A DNA stretch of 60,089 nt from Duganella sp. Root1480D1. Lineage in GTDB: Bacteria > Pseudomonadota > Gammaproteobacteria > Burkholderiales > Burkholderiaceae_D. Shown piece after piece: positions 35,852 through 43,628 of this stretch (position 1 is the stretch's first letter; each line of letters begins with the position of its first letter). The DNA lies in contig NZ_LMFZ01000001.1 in NCBI RefSeq assembly GCF_001427305.1, positions 585,167 to 645,255 on the forward strand, written 5' to 3'. Both the position numbers and the translations under genes were made by a program. The notes beneath the pieces were generated by a model. That model was not told the DNA's origin and did not search any database. It saw only the letters and a program-made list of their open reading frames with translations.

Positions 35852-37630
35852 ATGCCACTGCCAAAACTGCCTAGCAAGCCAGCGACCCTGCTGCTGGCTA
35901 AAGACTACCCGAAGGCTAGCGGAGCAAATCCGGTTCCCTTCCCTACTGAAGAAAAGGCAGCACCCGCGCCGAAGAAAGCGGCGCCCAAGACTGCTGCCAA
36001 AGCAGTGAAAGAACCAGTTGCCAAAAAGACCGCAGCCAAGAAGACGCCTGCACTGAAGGCCGTCAAGCTGCCGGACGACGTGCCGGCGCCACCGCGCACC
36101 AAGGCCGCGCCGCAAGCCCGCGCCAAGGTCACACCGATCAAGGCCGACGCACCGCACCCGGCCAAGCACAAGGCCCACGAAGTGGTGCTCAAGTCCGCCA
36201 TCAGCCGCAAGGCCGACGTCTTGGGCAACGCCAAGCTGTTCGTGCTCGACACCAATGTGCTGATGCACGACCCGTCGTCGTTGTTCCGCTTTGAGGAACA
36301 CGATGTCTTCCTGCCGATGATGACGCTGGAAGAATTGGACAACCACAAGAAGGGCATGACCGAAGTCGCCCGCAATGCGCGCCAGGTATCGCGTACCCTC
36401 GATGCCCTGATCAGCAACACCGACGACGACGATATGGAAACCGGCATCCCGCTGAACAAGCTGGGTAACAAGGATGCCAAGGGCCACCTGTACTTCCAGA
36501 CCAAGGTGCAGGTAGCCGACCTGCCGGAAGGCCTGCCGCAAGGCAAGGCCGACAACCAGATCCTGGCCGTGGTGCGTTCGCTGGAAGCGGAGCAGCCTGG
36601 CCGCGCCGTGGTACTGGTGTCGAAAGACATCAATATGCGCATCAAGGCGCGCGCCCTGGGCCTGCCGGCGGAAGACTACTTCAACGACCATGTGCTGGAA
36701 GACACCGACCTGCTGTACTCGGGCATCGTCCAGCTGCCGGACGACTTCTGGAACAAGCATGGCAAGGACATGGAGTCCTGGCAGGAGAACAAGCACGGCC
36801 AGTCAAGTACCTTCTACCGCGTGACCGGCCCCTTAATCCCTTCCCTGCTGGTGAACCAGTTCGTGTTCCTGGAGCCGAACAACGGCGAGTCGCCGTTCTA
36901 CGCGCAAGTGAAGCAGATCAACGGCAAGACCGCCGTGCTGCAAACCCTGCGCGACTACTCGCACAACAAGAACAGCGTGTGGGGCGTGACTGCCCGCAAC
37001 CGCGAGCAGAACTTCGCGCTGAACCTGTTGATGAACCCTGAGTGCGACTTTATCACCCTGCTGGGCCAGGCCGGTACCGGCAAGACCCTGCTTGCGCTGG
37101 CCGCCGGCCTGGCGCAGGTGCTGGAGACCAAGCTGTATAACGAGATCATCGTCACCCGCGTCACGGTGCCGGTGGGCGAAGATATCGGCTTCCTGCCGGG
37201 TACCGAGGAAGAGAAGATGGGGCCTTGGATGGGCGCCTTCGACGACAACCTGGAAGTGCTGAACAAGTCCGACGGCGAAGGCGGCGAATGGGGCCGTGCG
37301 GCGACGCAGGACCTGATCCGCTCGCGCATCAAGATCAAGTCGCTGAACTTCATGCGCGGCCGCACCTTCGTCAACAAGTTCCTCATCATCGACGAAGCGC
37401 AGAACCTGACGCCGAAACAGATGAAGACCCTGGTGACGCGCGCCGGCCCTGGCACCAAGATCCTGTGCCTGGGTAATATCGCGCAGATCGACACGCCTTA
37501 CCTGACCGAAGGCTCGTCCGGCCTGACCTACGTGGTCGACCGCTTCAAGGGCTGGGCGCACAGCGGCCACGTAACACTGGCACGCGGCGAACGTTCCCGC
37601 CTGGCGGACCACGCCAGCGACGTGTTGTGA
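35852..37630 (+). CDS. phoH: PhoH family protein with PIN domain (PIN-PhoH)
   Basis: 592 aa. Residues 1-~125 are a Lys/Ala/Pro-rich disordered tail. About 128-270 is a PIN nuclease-like domain (KLFVLDTNVLMHD, Asp133). About 390-592 is the PhoH ATPase with Walker A GQAGTGKTLLALA and FLIIDEAQNLTP. PIN-PhoH proteins are suspected RNA helicase/RNases. The basic tail is long compared with the core family and could bind RNA. The gene has its own terminator. Confidence 0.93.
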   Translation: MPLPKLPSKPATLLLAKDYPKASGANPVPFPTEEKAAPAPKKAAPKTAAKAVKEPVAKKTAAKKTPALKAVKLPDDVPAPPRTKAAPQARAKVTPIKADAPHPAKHKAHEVVLKSAISRKADVLGNAKLFVLDTNVLMHDPSSLFRFEEHDVFLPMMTLEELDNHKKGMTEVARNARQVSRTLDALISNTDDDDMETGIPLNKLGNKDAKGHLYFQTKVQVADLPEGLPQGKADNQILAVVRSLEAEQPGRAVVLVSKDINMRIKARALGLPAEDYFNDHVLEDTDLLYSGIVQLPDDFWNKHGKDMESWQENKHGQSSTFYRVTGPLIPSLLVNQFVFLEPNNGESPFYAQVKQINGKTAVLQTLRDYSHNKNSVWGVTARNREQNFALNLLMNPECDFITLLGQAGTGKTLLALAAGLAQVLETKLYNEIIVTRVTVPVGEDIGFLPGTEEEKMGPWMGAFDDNLEVLNKSDGEGGEWGRAATQDLIRSRIKIKSLNFMRGRTFVNKFLIIDEAQNLTPKQMKTLVTRAGPGTKILCLGNIAQIDTPYLTEGSSGLTYVVDRFKGWAHSGHVTLARGERSRLADHASDVL

Positions 37631-37652
37631 TTACATACCGATCAGCAGCCTC

Positions 37653-37681
37653 AAGCCCCGCCTCGTGCGGGGCTTTTTTTT
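37653..37681 (+). terminator. Terminator of phoH
   Basis: AAGCCCCGC-CTCGT-GCGGGGCTT, perfect 9-bp stem with a T-tract, 22 bp after the stop codon. Confidence 0.93.
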
Positions 37682-37703
37682 GTTGGCGGCCGCCAGCTGC
37701 CGA

Positions 37704-38123
37704 TCATGCCCGGCGTGCTATCGGGTGGTCGGGATTCAGTTGCAGCAAGTCCCACAGGTTGCCATACAGGTCAGCGAACACGGCAACCATGCCGTAGTCC
37801 TGCTGCTTGGGTTCGCGCACGATCCGCACGCCTTTCGCTTTCAGGCGCTCGAAGTCGCGCCAGAAATCATCCGTGTTCAGGAACAGGAACACCCTGCCGC
37901 CGGCCTGGTTGCCGACAAAGGCGTCCTGCTCCGGCCTGGAGGCGCGCGCCAGCAGGATTGTGGTGCCGCTGCCGCCTGGCGGCGCCACCACCACCCAGCG
38001 CTTGTCCTGCTCCGGCTGGTAGCTGTCATCCAGCAGTTCAAAGCCAAGCGTGTCGACGTAGAAATCGATCGCCTCGTCATAGTCGCGCACGACCAGGGCA
38101 ATATGGACGATGGTTTGTTTCAT
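37704..38123 (-). CDS. VOC-superfamily (glyoxalase/bleomycin-resistance fold) protein
   Basis: 139 aa of two beta-alpha-beta-beta-beta modules. It begins KQTIVHIALVVRDYDEAIDF and contains GGRVFLFLNTDDFWRDFE. Metal-ligand positions of the fold (His8, Glu late in each module) appear partly conserved. Substrate unknown. It ends 1 bp before the ATP-grasp gene on the same strand, so the two probably form one transcript with DUF4349. Confidence 0.85.
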   Translation of the reverse strand: MKQTIVHIALVVRDYDEAIDFYVDTLGFELLDDSYQPEQDKRWVVVAPPGGSGTTILLARASRPEQDAFVGNQAGGRVFLFLNTDDFWRDFERLKAKGVRIVREPKQQDYGMVAVFADLYGNLWDLLQLNPDHPIARRA

Positions 38124-38124
38124 G

Positions 38125-38991
38125 TCAGGCTCGCCTTTCTACGAAATCCTGCACCGCGTGAAAAATCCTGCCAACATCTGCCGCGTACAGGCGCGATGCG
38201 TTCCAGCAGTTGTATTCGATGATGCGGATCCCGTCCGGGGTCTCCGCCAGGTCCATCGTGAACACGGCGTGGGGATGGTACATCTGTGCGAATTCGTTTG
38301 CAGCAGCGAGAATCGCGCCGGGAATATTCGCATTGAAGTTCGCCTTTCCCGCAAAGCGGTACATCGAACCCGTCACGACCTCGCCCTGCACCACGAAAAA
38401 GCGATACTCCGCGATGATCGCCTTGCACGAAGCGACGACAGCCGTTTCATCGTGCCAGTTGCGGGCCTGCGGCTGCCTGGCGATGAACGCTTCAATCGTC
38501 TCGCCGGCGGCCAGAATCCCCGCATCAAAAGCTTTTTCGTCCTTGCTTGGCTTGATGAACTTGTCGCGCTCGAATGCCAGCGTCAAATTGCCCGCGATCG
38601 GATACATCGTTGCATCGCTGTTCAACAACGGCAGGCCTAGCCCGGCGTAGTAAGCCTGGTCGAATTTCTGCTCATCGTAAAAGACCCCTTTCCGGAGTTG
38701 CTCCAGGTATCGCGCTCCGTGCCTCGCCTGGTCGGCGGAAACCTGCCCTGCCAACTCGGCAAGGTCCGTGGCAGCTTTCAACAGGGTGTGCAGCCGGGTG
38801 CCGCCGCGCACGATGAACTTTTCATCCGGATCCGCCAGGATATGTTCAAGATTCAGGACCTTGGCCGACGACGGCAGGATGCCGAAACCTGCATAGGCAA
38901 ATCCGAACCGTTCCAGGGCCGCGATCGCATCCTCCCGGTTTGCCATCGAAAAGCCCTCTTTCTGCACCAGCCATTTGATCTTGCCGATCAT
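38125..38991 (-). CDS. ATP-grasp-like (DUF4343-type) protein
   Basis: 288 aa. The C-terminal half carries ATP-grasp features: FFVVQGEVVTGSMYRFAGK and the metal-binding PDGIRIIEYNCWNASRLY. The N-terminal third is variable. Such proteins ligate a carboxylate to an amine or thiol, but the substrate is unknown. ATG 38991 overlaps the DUF4349 stop as ATGA, which fixes the start; a longer frame would run into that gene. Confidence 0.72.
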   Translation of the reverse strand: MIGKIKWLVQKEGFSMANREDAIAALERFGFAYAGFGILPSSAKVLNLEHILADPDEKFIVRGGTRLHTLLKAATDLAELAGQVSADQARHGARYLEQLRKGVFYDEQKFDQAYYAGLGLPLLNSDATMYPIAGNLTLAFERDKFIKPSKDEKAFDAGILAAGETIEAFIARQPQARNWHDETAVVASCKAIIAEYRFFVVQGEVVTGSMYRFAGKANFNANIPGAILAAANEFAQMYHPHAVFTMDLAETPDGIRIIEYNCWNASRLYAADVGRIFHAVQDFVERRA

Positions 38992-39818
38992 TGCTTGCGG
39001 ACCCTTCGCCAAACCTTGCGCAGCACCAGGCCAAGTAGGAACAGGATCAGTGCCCATGGCAGGAGGTAGGCTGTGCCGGTGATTGCAGTGGCGATGCCTT
39101 CCGACAGGTTGCTGCCGAAGTCGCCCAGCGAGCGTTTGACCGGCGACCAGAAGCCGCGTTGGGTGCGGGGCTGGATCGAGATGTTCAGCAGGTCCATATT
39201 GACCCGCTCCATCAGGCGCGCTTCGACGCCGGTTGCGGATTCCAGTTCGCTTTGCACCGTCGCCAGTTCCTGCGACAGCTTGATCAGGGCTTCAGCGTTA
39301 TTGCCAGCCTTGCTCTCCAGCGCCAGCAGCTTCTCACGATAGGAGCGCAGCATGTCGAGGCGCTTGGCATTGTCGCGGATCGGGCCTTCGAGATCTTCCG
39401 CGGACGTGTTACGGGACGCCAGCTCACCACCCGTTGCGGCCAGCGAGATCAGCGCTTCGATGCCTGGGCGCTTGACCCGGACGCGGATATGGGCACTCGA
39501 TTCACGGCCGCCTTCCACTCCCGATGCCAACAAGGTGCACTGGTTCGCCACGTCGGCCTGGCACGCTGCGACCAGCTTGTCGAGAAGCGGCTTGACGCCG
39601 CCTTCCGGCGAATCGACGGTGACCGAATGTTCATAGGCCAGATATTTGCCGCGTTGCGCGTTGGCTTCCTGCGCTCCCGGTTCTGCCATGCGCGCCTCAG
39701 CCACCGCCGCTGCCGATCCTGGCTGCGGGGCATACTTGGCGGAACAGCCCTGCAGCAAAAGCAGCGCCAGCACGCTTGACTTTACAATGGTGGGAAGGAT
39801 TAAAGTACGTTTACCCAT
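38988..39818 (-). CDS. DUF4349-domain lipoprotein
   Basis: 276 aa: lipoprotein signal (LLLQGC), DUF4349 region with a long coiled coil (DNAKRLDMLRSYREKLLALE then ALIKLSQELATVQSELESAT), and a C-terminal membrane helix (TAYLLPWALILFLLGLVL) followed by an Arg/Lys tail. So it is anchored at the lipid end and again at the C-terminus. DUF4349 proteins have no established function. Only 19 bp separate its start from the divergent HMA gene, so its promoter must lie within that gene. Confidence 0.8.
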   Translation of the reverse strand: MGKRTLILPTIVKSSVLALLLLQGCSAKYAPQPGSAAAVAEARMAEPGAQEANAQRGKYLAYEHSVTVDSPEGGVKPLLDKLVAACQADVANQCTLLASGVEGGRESSAHIRVRVKRPGIEALISLAATGGELASRNTSAEDLEGPIRDNAKRLDMLRSYREKLLALESKAGNNAEALIKLSQELATVQSELESATGVEARLMERVNMDLLNISIQPRTQRGFWSPVKRSLGDFGSNLSEGIATAITGTAYLLPWALILFLLGLVLRKVWRRVRKQ

Positions 39819-39837
39819 ATGACGAAAGGAACTCCAA

Positions 39838-40041
39838 ATGTATGAACTGACTGTAGAAAACATGACTTGCGGCCATTGCGTCTCTGCGGTAACCCAAGCC
39901 GTGCACGCCGTTGACCCGGCAGCCTTTGTCGAGGTAGACCTGAAGGGCCGGCACGTCAAGGTCAACTCGACTGCTGCGCTGGAGCCGATCAAGGCTGCCA
40001 TCGTGGACGCCGGCTACCCGGTCACTCGCGCGTCGGCCTGA
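39838..40041 (+). CDS. copZ: Small heavy-metal-associated (HMA) protein, CopZ-like
   Basis: 67 aa, one HMA domain with the metal-binding MTCGHC motif (Cys pair near residue 11) and the betaalphabetabetaalphabeta length. It probably carries Cu(I) in the cytoplasm. It lies ~4 kb from copA and is not in its operon. GAAAGGA precedes the start. The 3' end overlaps the convergent GST gene by 20 bp. The gene symbol is by analogy. Confidence 0.85.
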   Translation: MYELTVENMTCGHCVSAVTQAVHAVDPAAFVEVDLKGRHVKVNSTAALEPIKAAIVDAGYPVTRASA

Positions 40042-40771
40042 GCCGCACGCCCTGCTCCAGTTCCGGGTAATGCCGGAACACGTCGTCCTCGTTATTGGCG
40101 AGGCGGCGCTTTGAAGCCAGGTAGGCGGCGATCCTTGGACGTGCCGCCACGCGGCCTGCCATCCGCTGCAGGCCGGGCCAGCGGCCTTCGTAGGCGGCCA
40201 TTGCTTTCGGGAAGCCATAGCGCAAGCCATCCAGCAGCTGGAACAGCGAGAGGTCGACATAGGTGAGCCGCGAACCGACGGTCCAGCCGCCGCGCGACTG
40301 GTTGGCCCGCAGCACGCTCTCGAAATAGTCCAGGTATTTCGGAATGCGTTCGGTCGCGAAGTCGCGCGCCCGCGCCTTCGATTCACGCGCCTGCTCCTCG
40401 TAGTACATATTGACCGAAATCGGATGGTGCGTGTCATGTGCTTCGCCGACGATGTCGGCAATGGTCAATTGCAGCTGGTTGCACCACAACCGCCCCGCTT
40501 CAGAACGCGGCGCCAGCTTATGCCTGGCGCCAAGGAACATCAGGATATTGGCGGTCTGCCCGATCATCAGTTCGCCGGCCTGCAGAATTGGCGGGGCGAA
40601 CGACGCGCGCGGGTCGCTGCCGCCGGCGATCAGCTCGGTCATCGCTTTCAAGCCGCCCTTGCCGCGCGCCACATCAACGTAAGGCACATCTGCCTCCTCG
40701 AGCGCCAGCCGCACGAATTCTCCCCGGCCCTGAATCGTCGGCCAGTAGTAAAGCTTGTAAGGCTCCATCAT
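40022..40771 (-). CDS. Glutathione S-transferase family protein
   Basis: 249 aa: thioredoxin-like N-terminal domain (MEPYKLYYWPTIQGRGEFVR, with Tyr near the N-terminus as likely catalytic residue) and an all-helical C-terminal domain. The -GRGEFVRL- signature resembles sigma/mu-type GSTs. AGGAGG just upstream serves two adjacent ATGs (40771, 40768); the first overlaps the lysR stop as ATGA, the second has better spacing. It is co-transcribed with the lysR gene. Confidence 0.88.
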   Translation of the reverse strand: MMEPYKLYYWPTIQGRGEFVRLALEEADVPYVDVARGKGGLKAMTELIAGGSDPRASFAPPILQAGELMIGQTANILMFLGARHKLAPRSEAGRLWCNQLQLTIADIVGEAHDTHHPISVNMYYEEQARESKARARDFATERIPKYLDYFESVLRANQSRGGWTVGSRLTYVDLSLFQLLDGLRYGFPKAMAAYEGRWPGLQRMAGRVAARPRIAAYLASKRRLANNEDDVFRHYPELEQGVRLRPTRE

Positions 40772-41646
40772 TGCACCTCCTGTGCCAGCAGCCAGTCCTC
40801 GACAGCGCGCACTTCTTCGCGCGGATTGTCGCCCTCCGGCCGTACAACATAAAAATCGAATCCGCCGAGCACCGGGCCAACCGGCGCTTCCAGCAGTCCC
40901 ATGCCGATCTCTTCGCGCACCAGCGGCAAGGCGGTCAGCACCACGCCCTGCCCTGCAATTGCCGCCTGCACCGCATGCGACTCTTCCGAAAAACGAGCGC
41001 CGGTGGTGACATCGAGCGCCACGCCTGCCGCCTTCGCCCATTTTTCCCAGGTCAACGCACCCTTGAAGCCGCGCTGCCAGTCAAAATGGATCAGCGGATG
41101 CCGCGCCACGTCGCTCGCCTTGCGCAGCTTCAGGCGCGGACTTGCGACCGGCGCAAAGCCAGCCTGCATCAGCCGTTGTGCGTGCAGGCCTGCGAAGTTG
41201 CCGCCACCGCCACGCACTGCCAGGTCCGCCGCACCACCGGCCAGGTCGACCGGCTGGTTGCTGGCCTGGAGATTGAGGGCAATGCCGGGATGGGCGGCGT
41301 TGAAGGACGCCAGCCGCGGCACCAGCCAGCGCGCGGCGAAGGACGGTGTGGTGGACAAGGTGACTGTGCGGCGCTGCTCGCGCCGCAGCCGTTCGACGCC
41401 GGCAGCGATGGCATCGAGGCCGTTGCCGGTTGCCTGCAGCAGGATGCGGCCTTCCGGGGTCAGCTCGACGGCGCGGGTCTTGCGCAGGAATAGCGGCACT
41501 TCCAGCGCCTCCTCCAGCGCACGCACCTGATGGCTGATCGAGGTGGCGCTGACCGACAGCTCCTCGGCTGCGCGCTTGAAGCTTTGCAACCGCGCGGCTG
41601 CTTCGAAGCTGCGCAGGGCGGACAGGGATGGGAGGCGGCGTTTCAT
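40768..41646 (-). CDS. LysR-family transcriptional regulator (GcvA-like)
   Basis: 292 aa: N-terminal winged HTH (LPSLSALRSFEAAARLQSFK, ELSVSATSISHQVRALEEAL) and a LysR substrate-binding domain. It is divergent from azoR and co-directional with the GST gene, so it probably controls one or both in response to electrophiles or quinones. ATG 41646 begins the HTH; the upstream ATG adds 11 poorly conserved residues. Confidence 0.9.
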   Translation of the reverse strand: MKRRLPSLSALRSFEAAARLQSFKRAAEELSVSATSISHQVRALEEALEVPLFLRKTRAVELTPEGRILLQATGNGLDAIAAGVERLRREQRRTVTLSTTPSFAARWLVPRLASFNAAHPGIALNLQASNQPVDLAGGAADLAVRGGGGNFAGLHAQRLMQAGFAPVASPRLKLRKASDVARHPLIHFDWQRGFKGALTWEKWAKAAGVALDVTTGARFSEESHAVQAAIAGQGVVLTALPLVREEIGMGLLEAPVGPVLGGFDFYVVRPEGDNPREEVRAVEDWLLAQEVQ

Positions 41647-41660
41647 GTTGTTGACTATAC

Positions 41661-41675
41661 ATGAATTCAGTTCAT
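41661..41675. promoter_or_regulatory. LysR-box candidate between lysR and azoR
   Basis: ATGAA-TTCAG-TTCAT, a perfect 5-bp palindrome around N5 with the length of a LysR T-N11-A box, 15-29 bp upstream of the lysR start. It could mediate autoregulation and control of the divergent azoreductase. Confidence 0.45.
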
Positions 41676-41755
41676 CCATCCGCTGAGAATTGATCGTTTG
41701 TCAGAGCCTGCCGGTGCGCGCACAGTATGGCCATTGCAACCAGACGGAGAAACCC

Positions 41756-42457
41756 ATGACCACCACTATCCTGCAGATTGATTCGAGCGCCCGGCCGGGG
41801 CGCTCCGGCGCGCAGCCGCATGGCTCGCATACGCGCCGCCTGACTGCACGCTTCATCGAGCGCTACCGGCAGCTCGATAGCGCAACAGAAGTCATCTATC
41901 GCGATGTTGGCGCGGAGCCGCCGTCGCCGGTGTCCGGCGCCTGGGTGCATGCCGCGTTTACCCCGCCTGCCGCGCGCGAGCCGTGGATGAAGGAAGCGTT
42001 GGCACAAAGCGATGCGCTGATCGATGAACTGCTGGCGGCCGATATCATCGTTGCCGGCGTGCCGATGTATAACTTTGGCCCGCCAGCGCAGTTCAAGGCC
42101 TGGCTGGATAACATCGTGCGTGTCGGGCGCACATTCGGCTTCGACCGTTCGCGCACCGGCGAGCCGTACTGGCCATTGCTGGCCGGCGCCGGCAAGCAGC
42201 TCGTGATCCTGTCCTCGCGCGGGGACTTCGGCTACGGCCCGGGCCAGCGCCTGGAAGGCATCAACCATGTCGAAGGCTCGGTGCGCAGCGTCTTCCGCTA
42301 CCTCGGCGTGACCGAGGCCAGCGGCGCTGCCATCGAGTATGACGAATTCGGCGACGAGCGGCTGCTGCGCTCCATCGACGATGCCGAAAGCGCCACCGAC
42401 CGCCTCGCGGAGGCCATCTCCGTCGCGCGCACCACGGCCGGCCGCCGCGCCGCCTGA
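41756..42457 (+). CDS. azoR: FMN-dependent NADH-azoreductase / quinone reductase (AzoR/AcpD)
   Basis: 233 aa flavodoxin-fold enzyme. It starts TTTILQIDSSARPG, and the motif PMYNFGPPAQFKAWLDNIVR is diagnostic for AzoR. It reduces azo dyes and quinones by two-electron transfer. GGAGA precedes ATG 41756. It is divergent from the LysR regulator. Confidence 0.92.
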   Translation: MTTTILQIDSSARPGRSGAQPHGSHTRRLTARFIERYRQLDSATEVIYRDVGAEPPSPVSGAWVHAAFTPPAAREPWMKEALAQSDALIDELLAADIIVAGVPMYNFGPPAQFKAWLDNIVRVGRTFGFDRSRTGEPYWPLLAGAGKQLVILSSRGDFGYGPGQRLEGINHVEGSVRSVFRYLGVTEASGAAIEYDEFGDERLLRSIDDAESATDRLAEAISVARTTAGRRAA

Positions 42458-42484
42458 GCGCCGGCAAGACTCGGGCAGCTTGGC

Positions 42485-42490
42485 TATAAT
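42485..42490 (+). promoter_or_regulatory. Consensus -10 box (TATAAT) at the TauE start
   Basis: Perfect TATAAT ending 7 bp before the ATG at 42497, so the predicted transcription start coincides with the start codon (leaderless mRNA). The -35 at the right distance is weak, and no Shine-Dalgarno is visible. Confidence 0.45.
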
Positions 42491-42496
42491 GGCCTG

Positions 42497-43243
42497 ATGC
42501 CCGAACTCCACACCATCTTACTGCTCGCCGCAGCAGGACTTTTCGCCGGCACGCAGAATGCGTTGGCCGGCGGCGGTTCCTTCATTACCTTCCCTGCCCT
42601 GCTGCTGGCCGGGCTCAATCCCGTTGCTGCGAACATGACTTCCACGGTCGCCATGTTCCCCAGCCAGGCCACTTCTGCGGTCGCCGGACGCAAGTTCGCT
42701 GAGGGCGTCAGCGGCCTGACTTTCCCGCAGCTTTTCACGATCAGCATTATTGGCGGCATTTTCGGCGCCATCCTGCTGTGGATTACGCCCCCGACTTTCT
42801 TCGCCAGGCTGGTGCCCTGGCTGGTGCTGTTCGCCACCACCATGTTCGCCTGGGGCGCCTTCCGCCGCCAGCCGATGCAGGCCGCTTCCAGCATGCCGAA
42901 GTGGATGCTGGCCGTGGTCCAGTCCTGCATTTCGATCTACGGCGGCTACTTCGGCGGCGGCATCGGCTTCCTGATGCTGGCCGCGCTGACCATCGCCGGC
43001 CAGCAAATCCGCGCCGCAACGGCCACCAAGAACATGCTGGCCATGGCGATGAACGCCTCCGCCACCCTGATCTTCGCTTTCTCCGGCATGATCAGCTGGG
43101 CCGCCGCCCTGGCCTTATGCGCGGGGGGGATTGCGGGTGGTCTTCTGGGTTCGTGGCTGATCTATCGCCTGCCCCCGCAACTGATGCGCATCTTTGTGGT
43201 GCTCGTGGGCGCAGTGCTCACCGTGTACATGTTCCTGCGCTGA
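42497..43243 (+). CDS. TauE/SafE-family membrane transporter
   Basis: 248 aa with about eight membrane helices in two repeats. It starts AAAGLFAGTQNALAGGGSF, the family's glycine-rich first helix, and has YGGYFGGGIGFLML in the second half. Members export sulfite or organosulfonates; substrate unknown here. The last 129 bp are overlapped by the extended 3' end of cueR on the other strand. Confidence 0.88.
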   Translation: MPELHTILLLAAAGLFAGTQNALAGGGSFITFPALLLAGLNPVAANMTSTVAMFPSQATSAVAGRKFAEGVSGLTFPQLFTISIIGGIFGAILLWITPPTFFARLVPWLVLFATTMFAWGAFRRQPMQAASSMPKWMLAVVQSCISIYGGYFGGGIGFLMLAALTIAGQQIRAATATKNMLAMAMNASATLIFAFSGMISWAAALALCAGGIAGGLLGSWLIYRLPPQLMRIFVVLVGAVLTVYMFLR

Positions 43244-43624
43244 GCCCAGCGATTGCAGGATCGGACAATCCGGACGGTCGTCGCCGTGGCAGGTTTTCGC
43301 CAGGCTGGCCAGCGTGTCGCGCATCTCGGTCAATTCCACGATGCGCTGGTTCAGCTCATCGACATGGCTCATCGCGATCGTCTTCACATCCGAACTGGCG
43401 CGGCCGGTATCCTGCCATAGCGACAACAGGTCGCCGATCTGCTCCAGCGAGAAGCCCAGGTTGCGGGCACGCTTGATGAAGCGCAGCGTGTGCAGGTCGT
43501 TCTCGCCGTAGATGCGATAGCCGCTGTCGGTGCGCGCGGTTTCGCGCACCAGGCCAATGCTTTCGTAGTAGCGGATCATTTTGGCGCTGACGCCGGATGC
43601 GGCAGCGGCTTGTCCGATATTCAT
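43115..43624 (-). CDS. cueR: MerR-family copper-responsive regulator CueR with His-rich C-terminal extension
   Basis: 169 aa. N-terminal MerR HTH (MNIGQAAAASGVSAKMIRYY), dimerisation helix and the metal loop TCHGDDRPDCPIL with the two Cys used by CueR to bind Cu(I). Typical CueR ends near here (~130 aa). This one continues for ~40 residues containing HVHGEHCAHEHHKD, encoded antisense to the end of the TauE gene. The tail may add metal binding or be incidental read-through. It lies 4 bp after copA, and AGGAG overlaps the copA stop. Confidence 0.9.
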   Translation of the reverse strand: MNIGQAAAASGVSAKMIRYYESIGLVRETARTDSGYRIYGENDLHTLRFIKRARNLGFSLEQIGDLLSLWQDTGRASSDVKTIAMSHVDELNQRIVELTEMRDTLASLAKTCHGDDRPDCPILQSLGSAQEHVHGEHCAHEHHKDAHQLRGQAIDQPRTQKTTRNPPRA

Positions 43625-43628
43625 TGCT

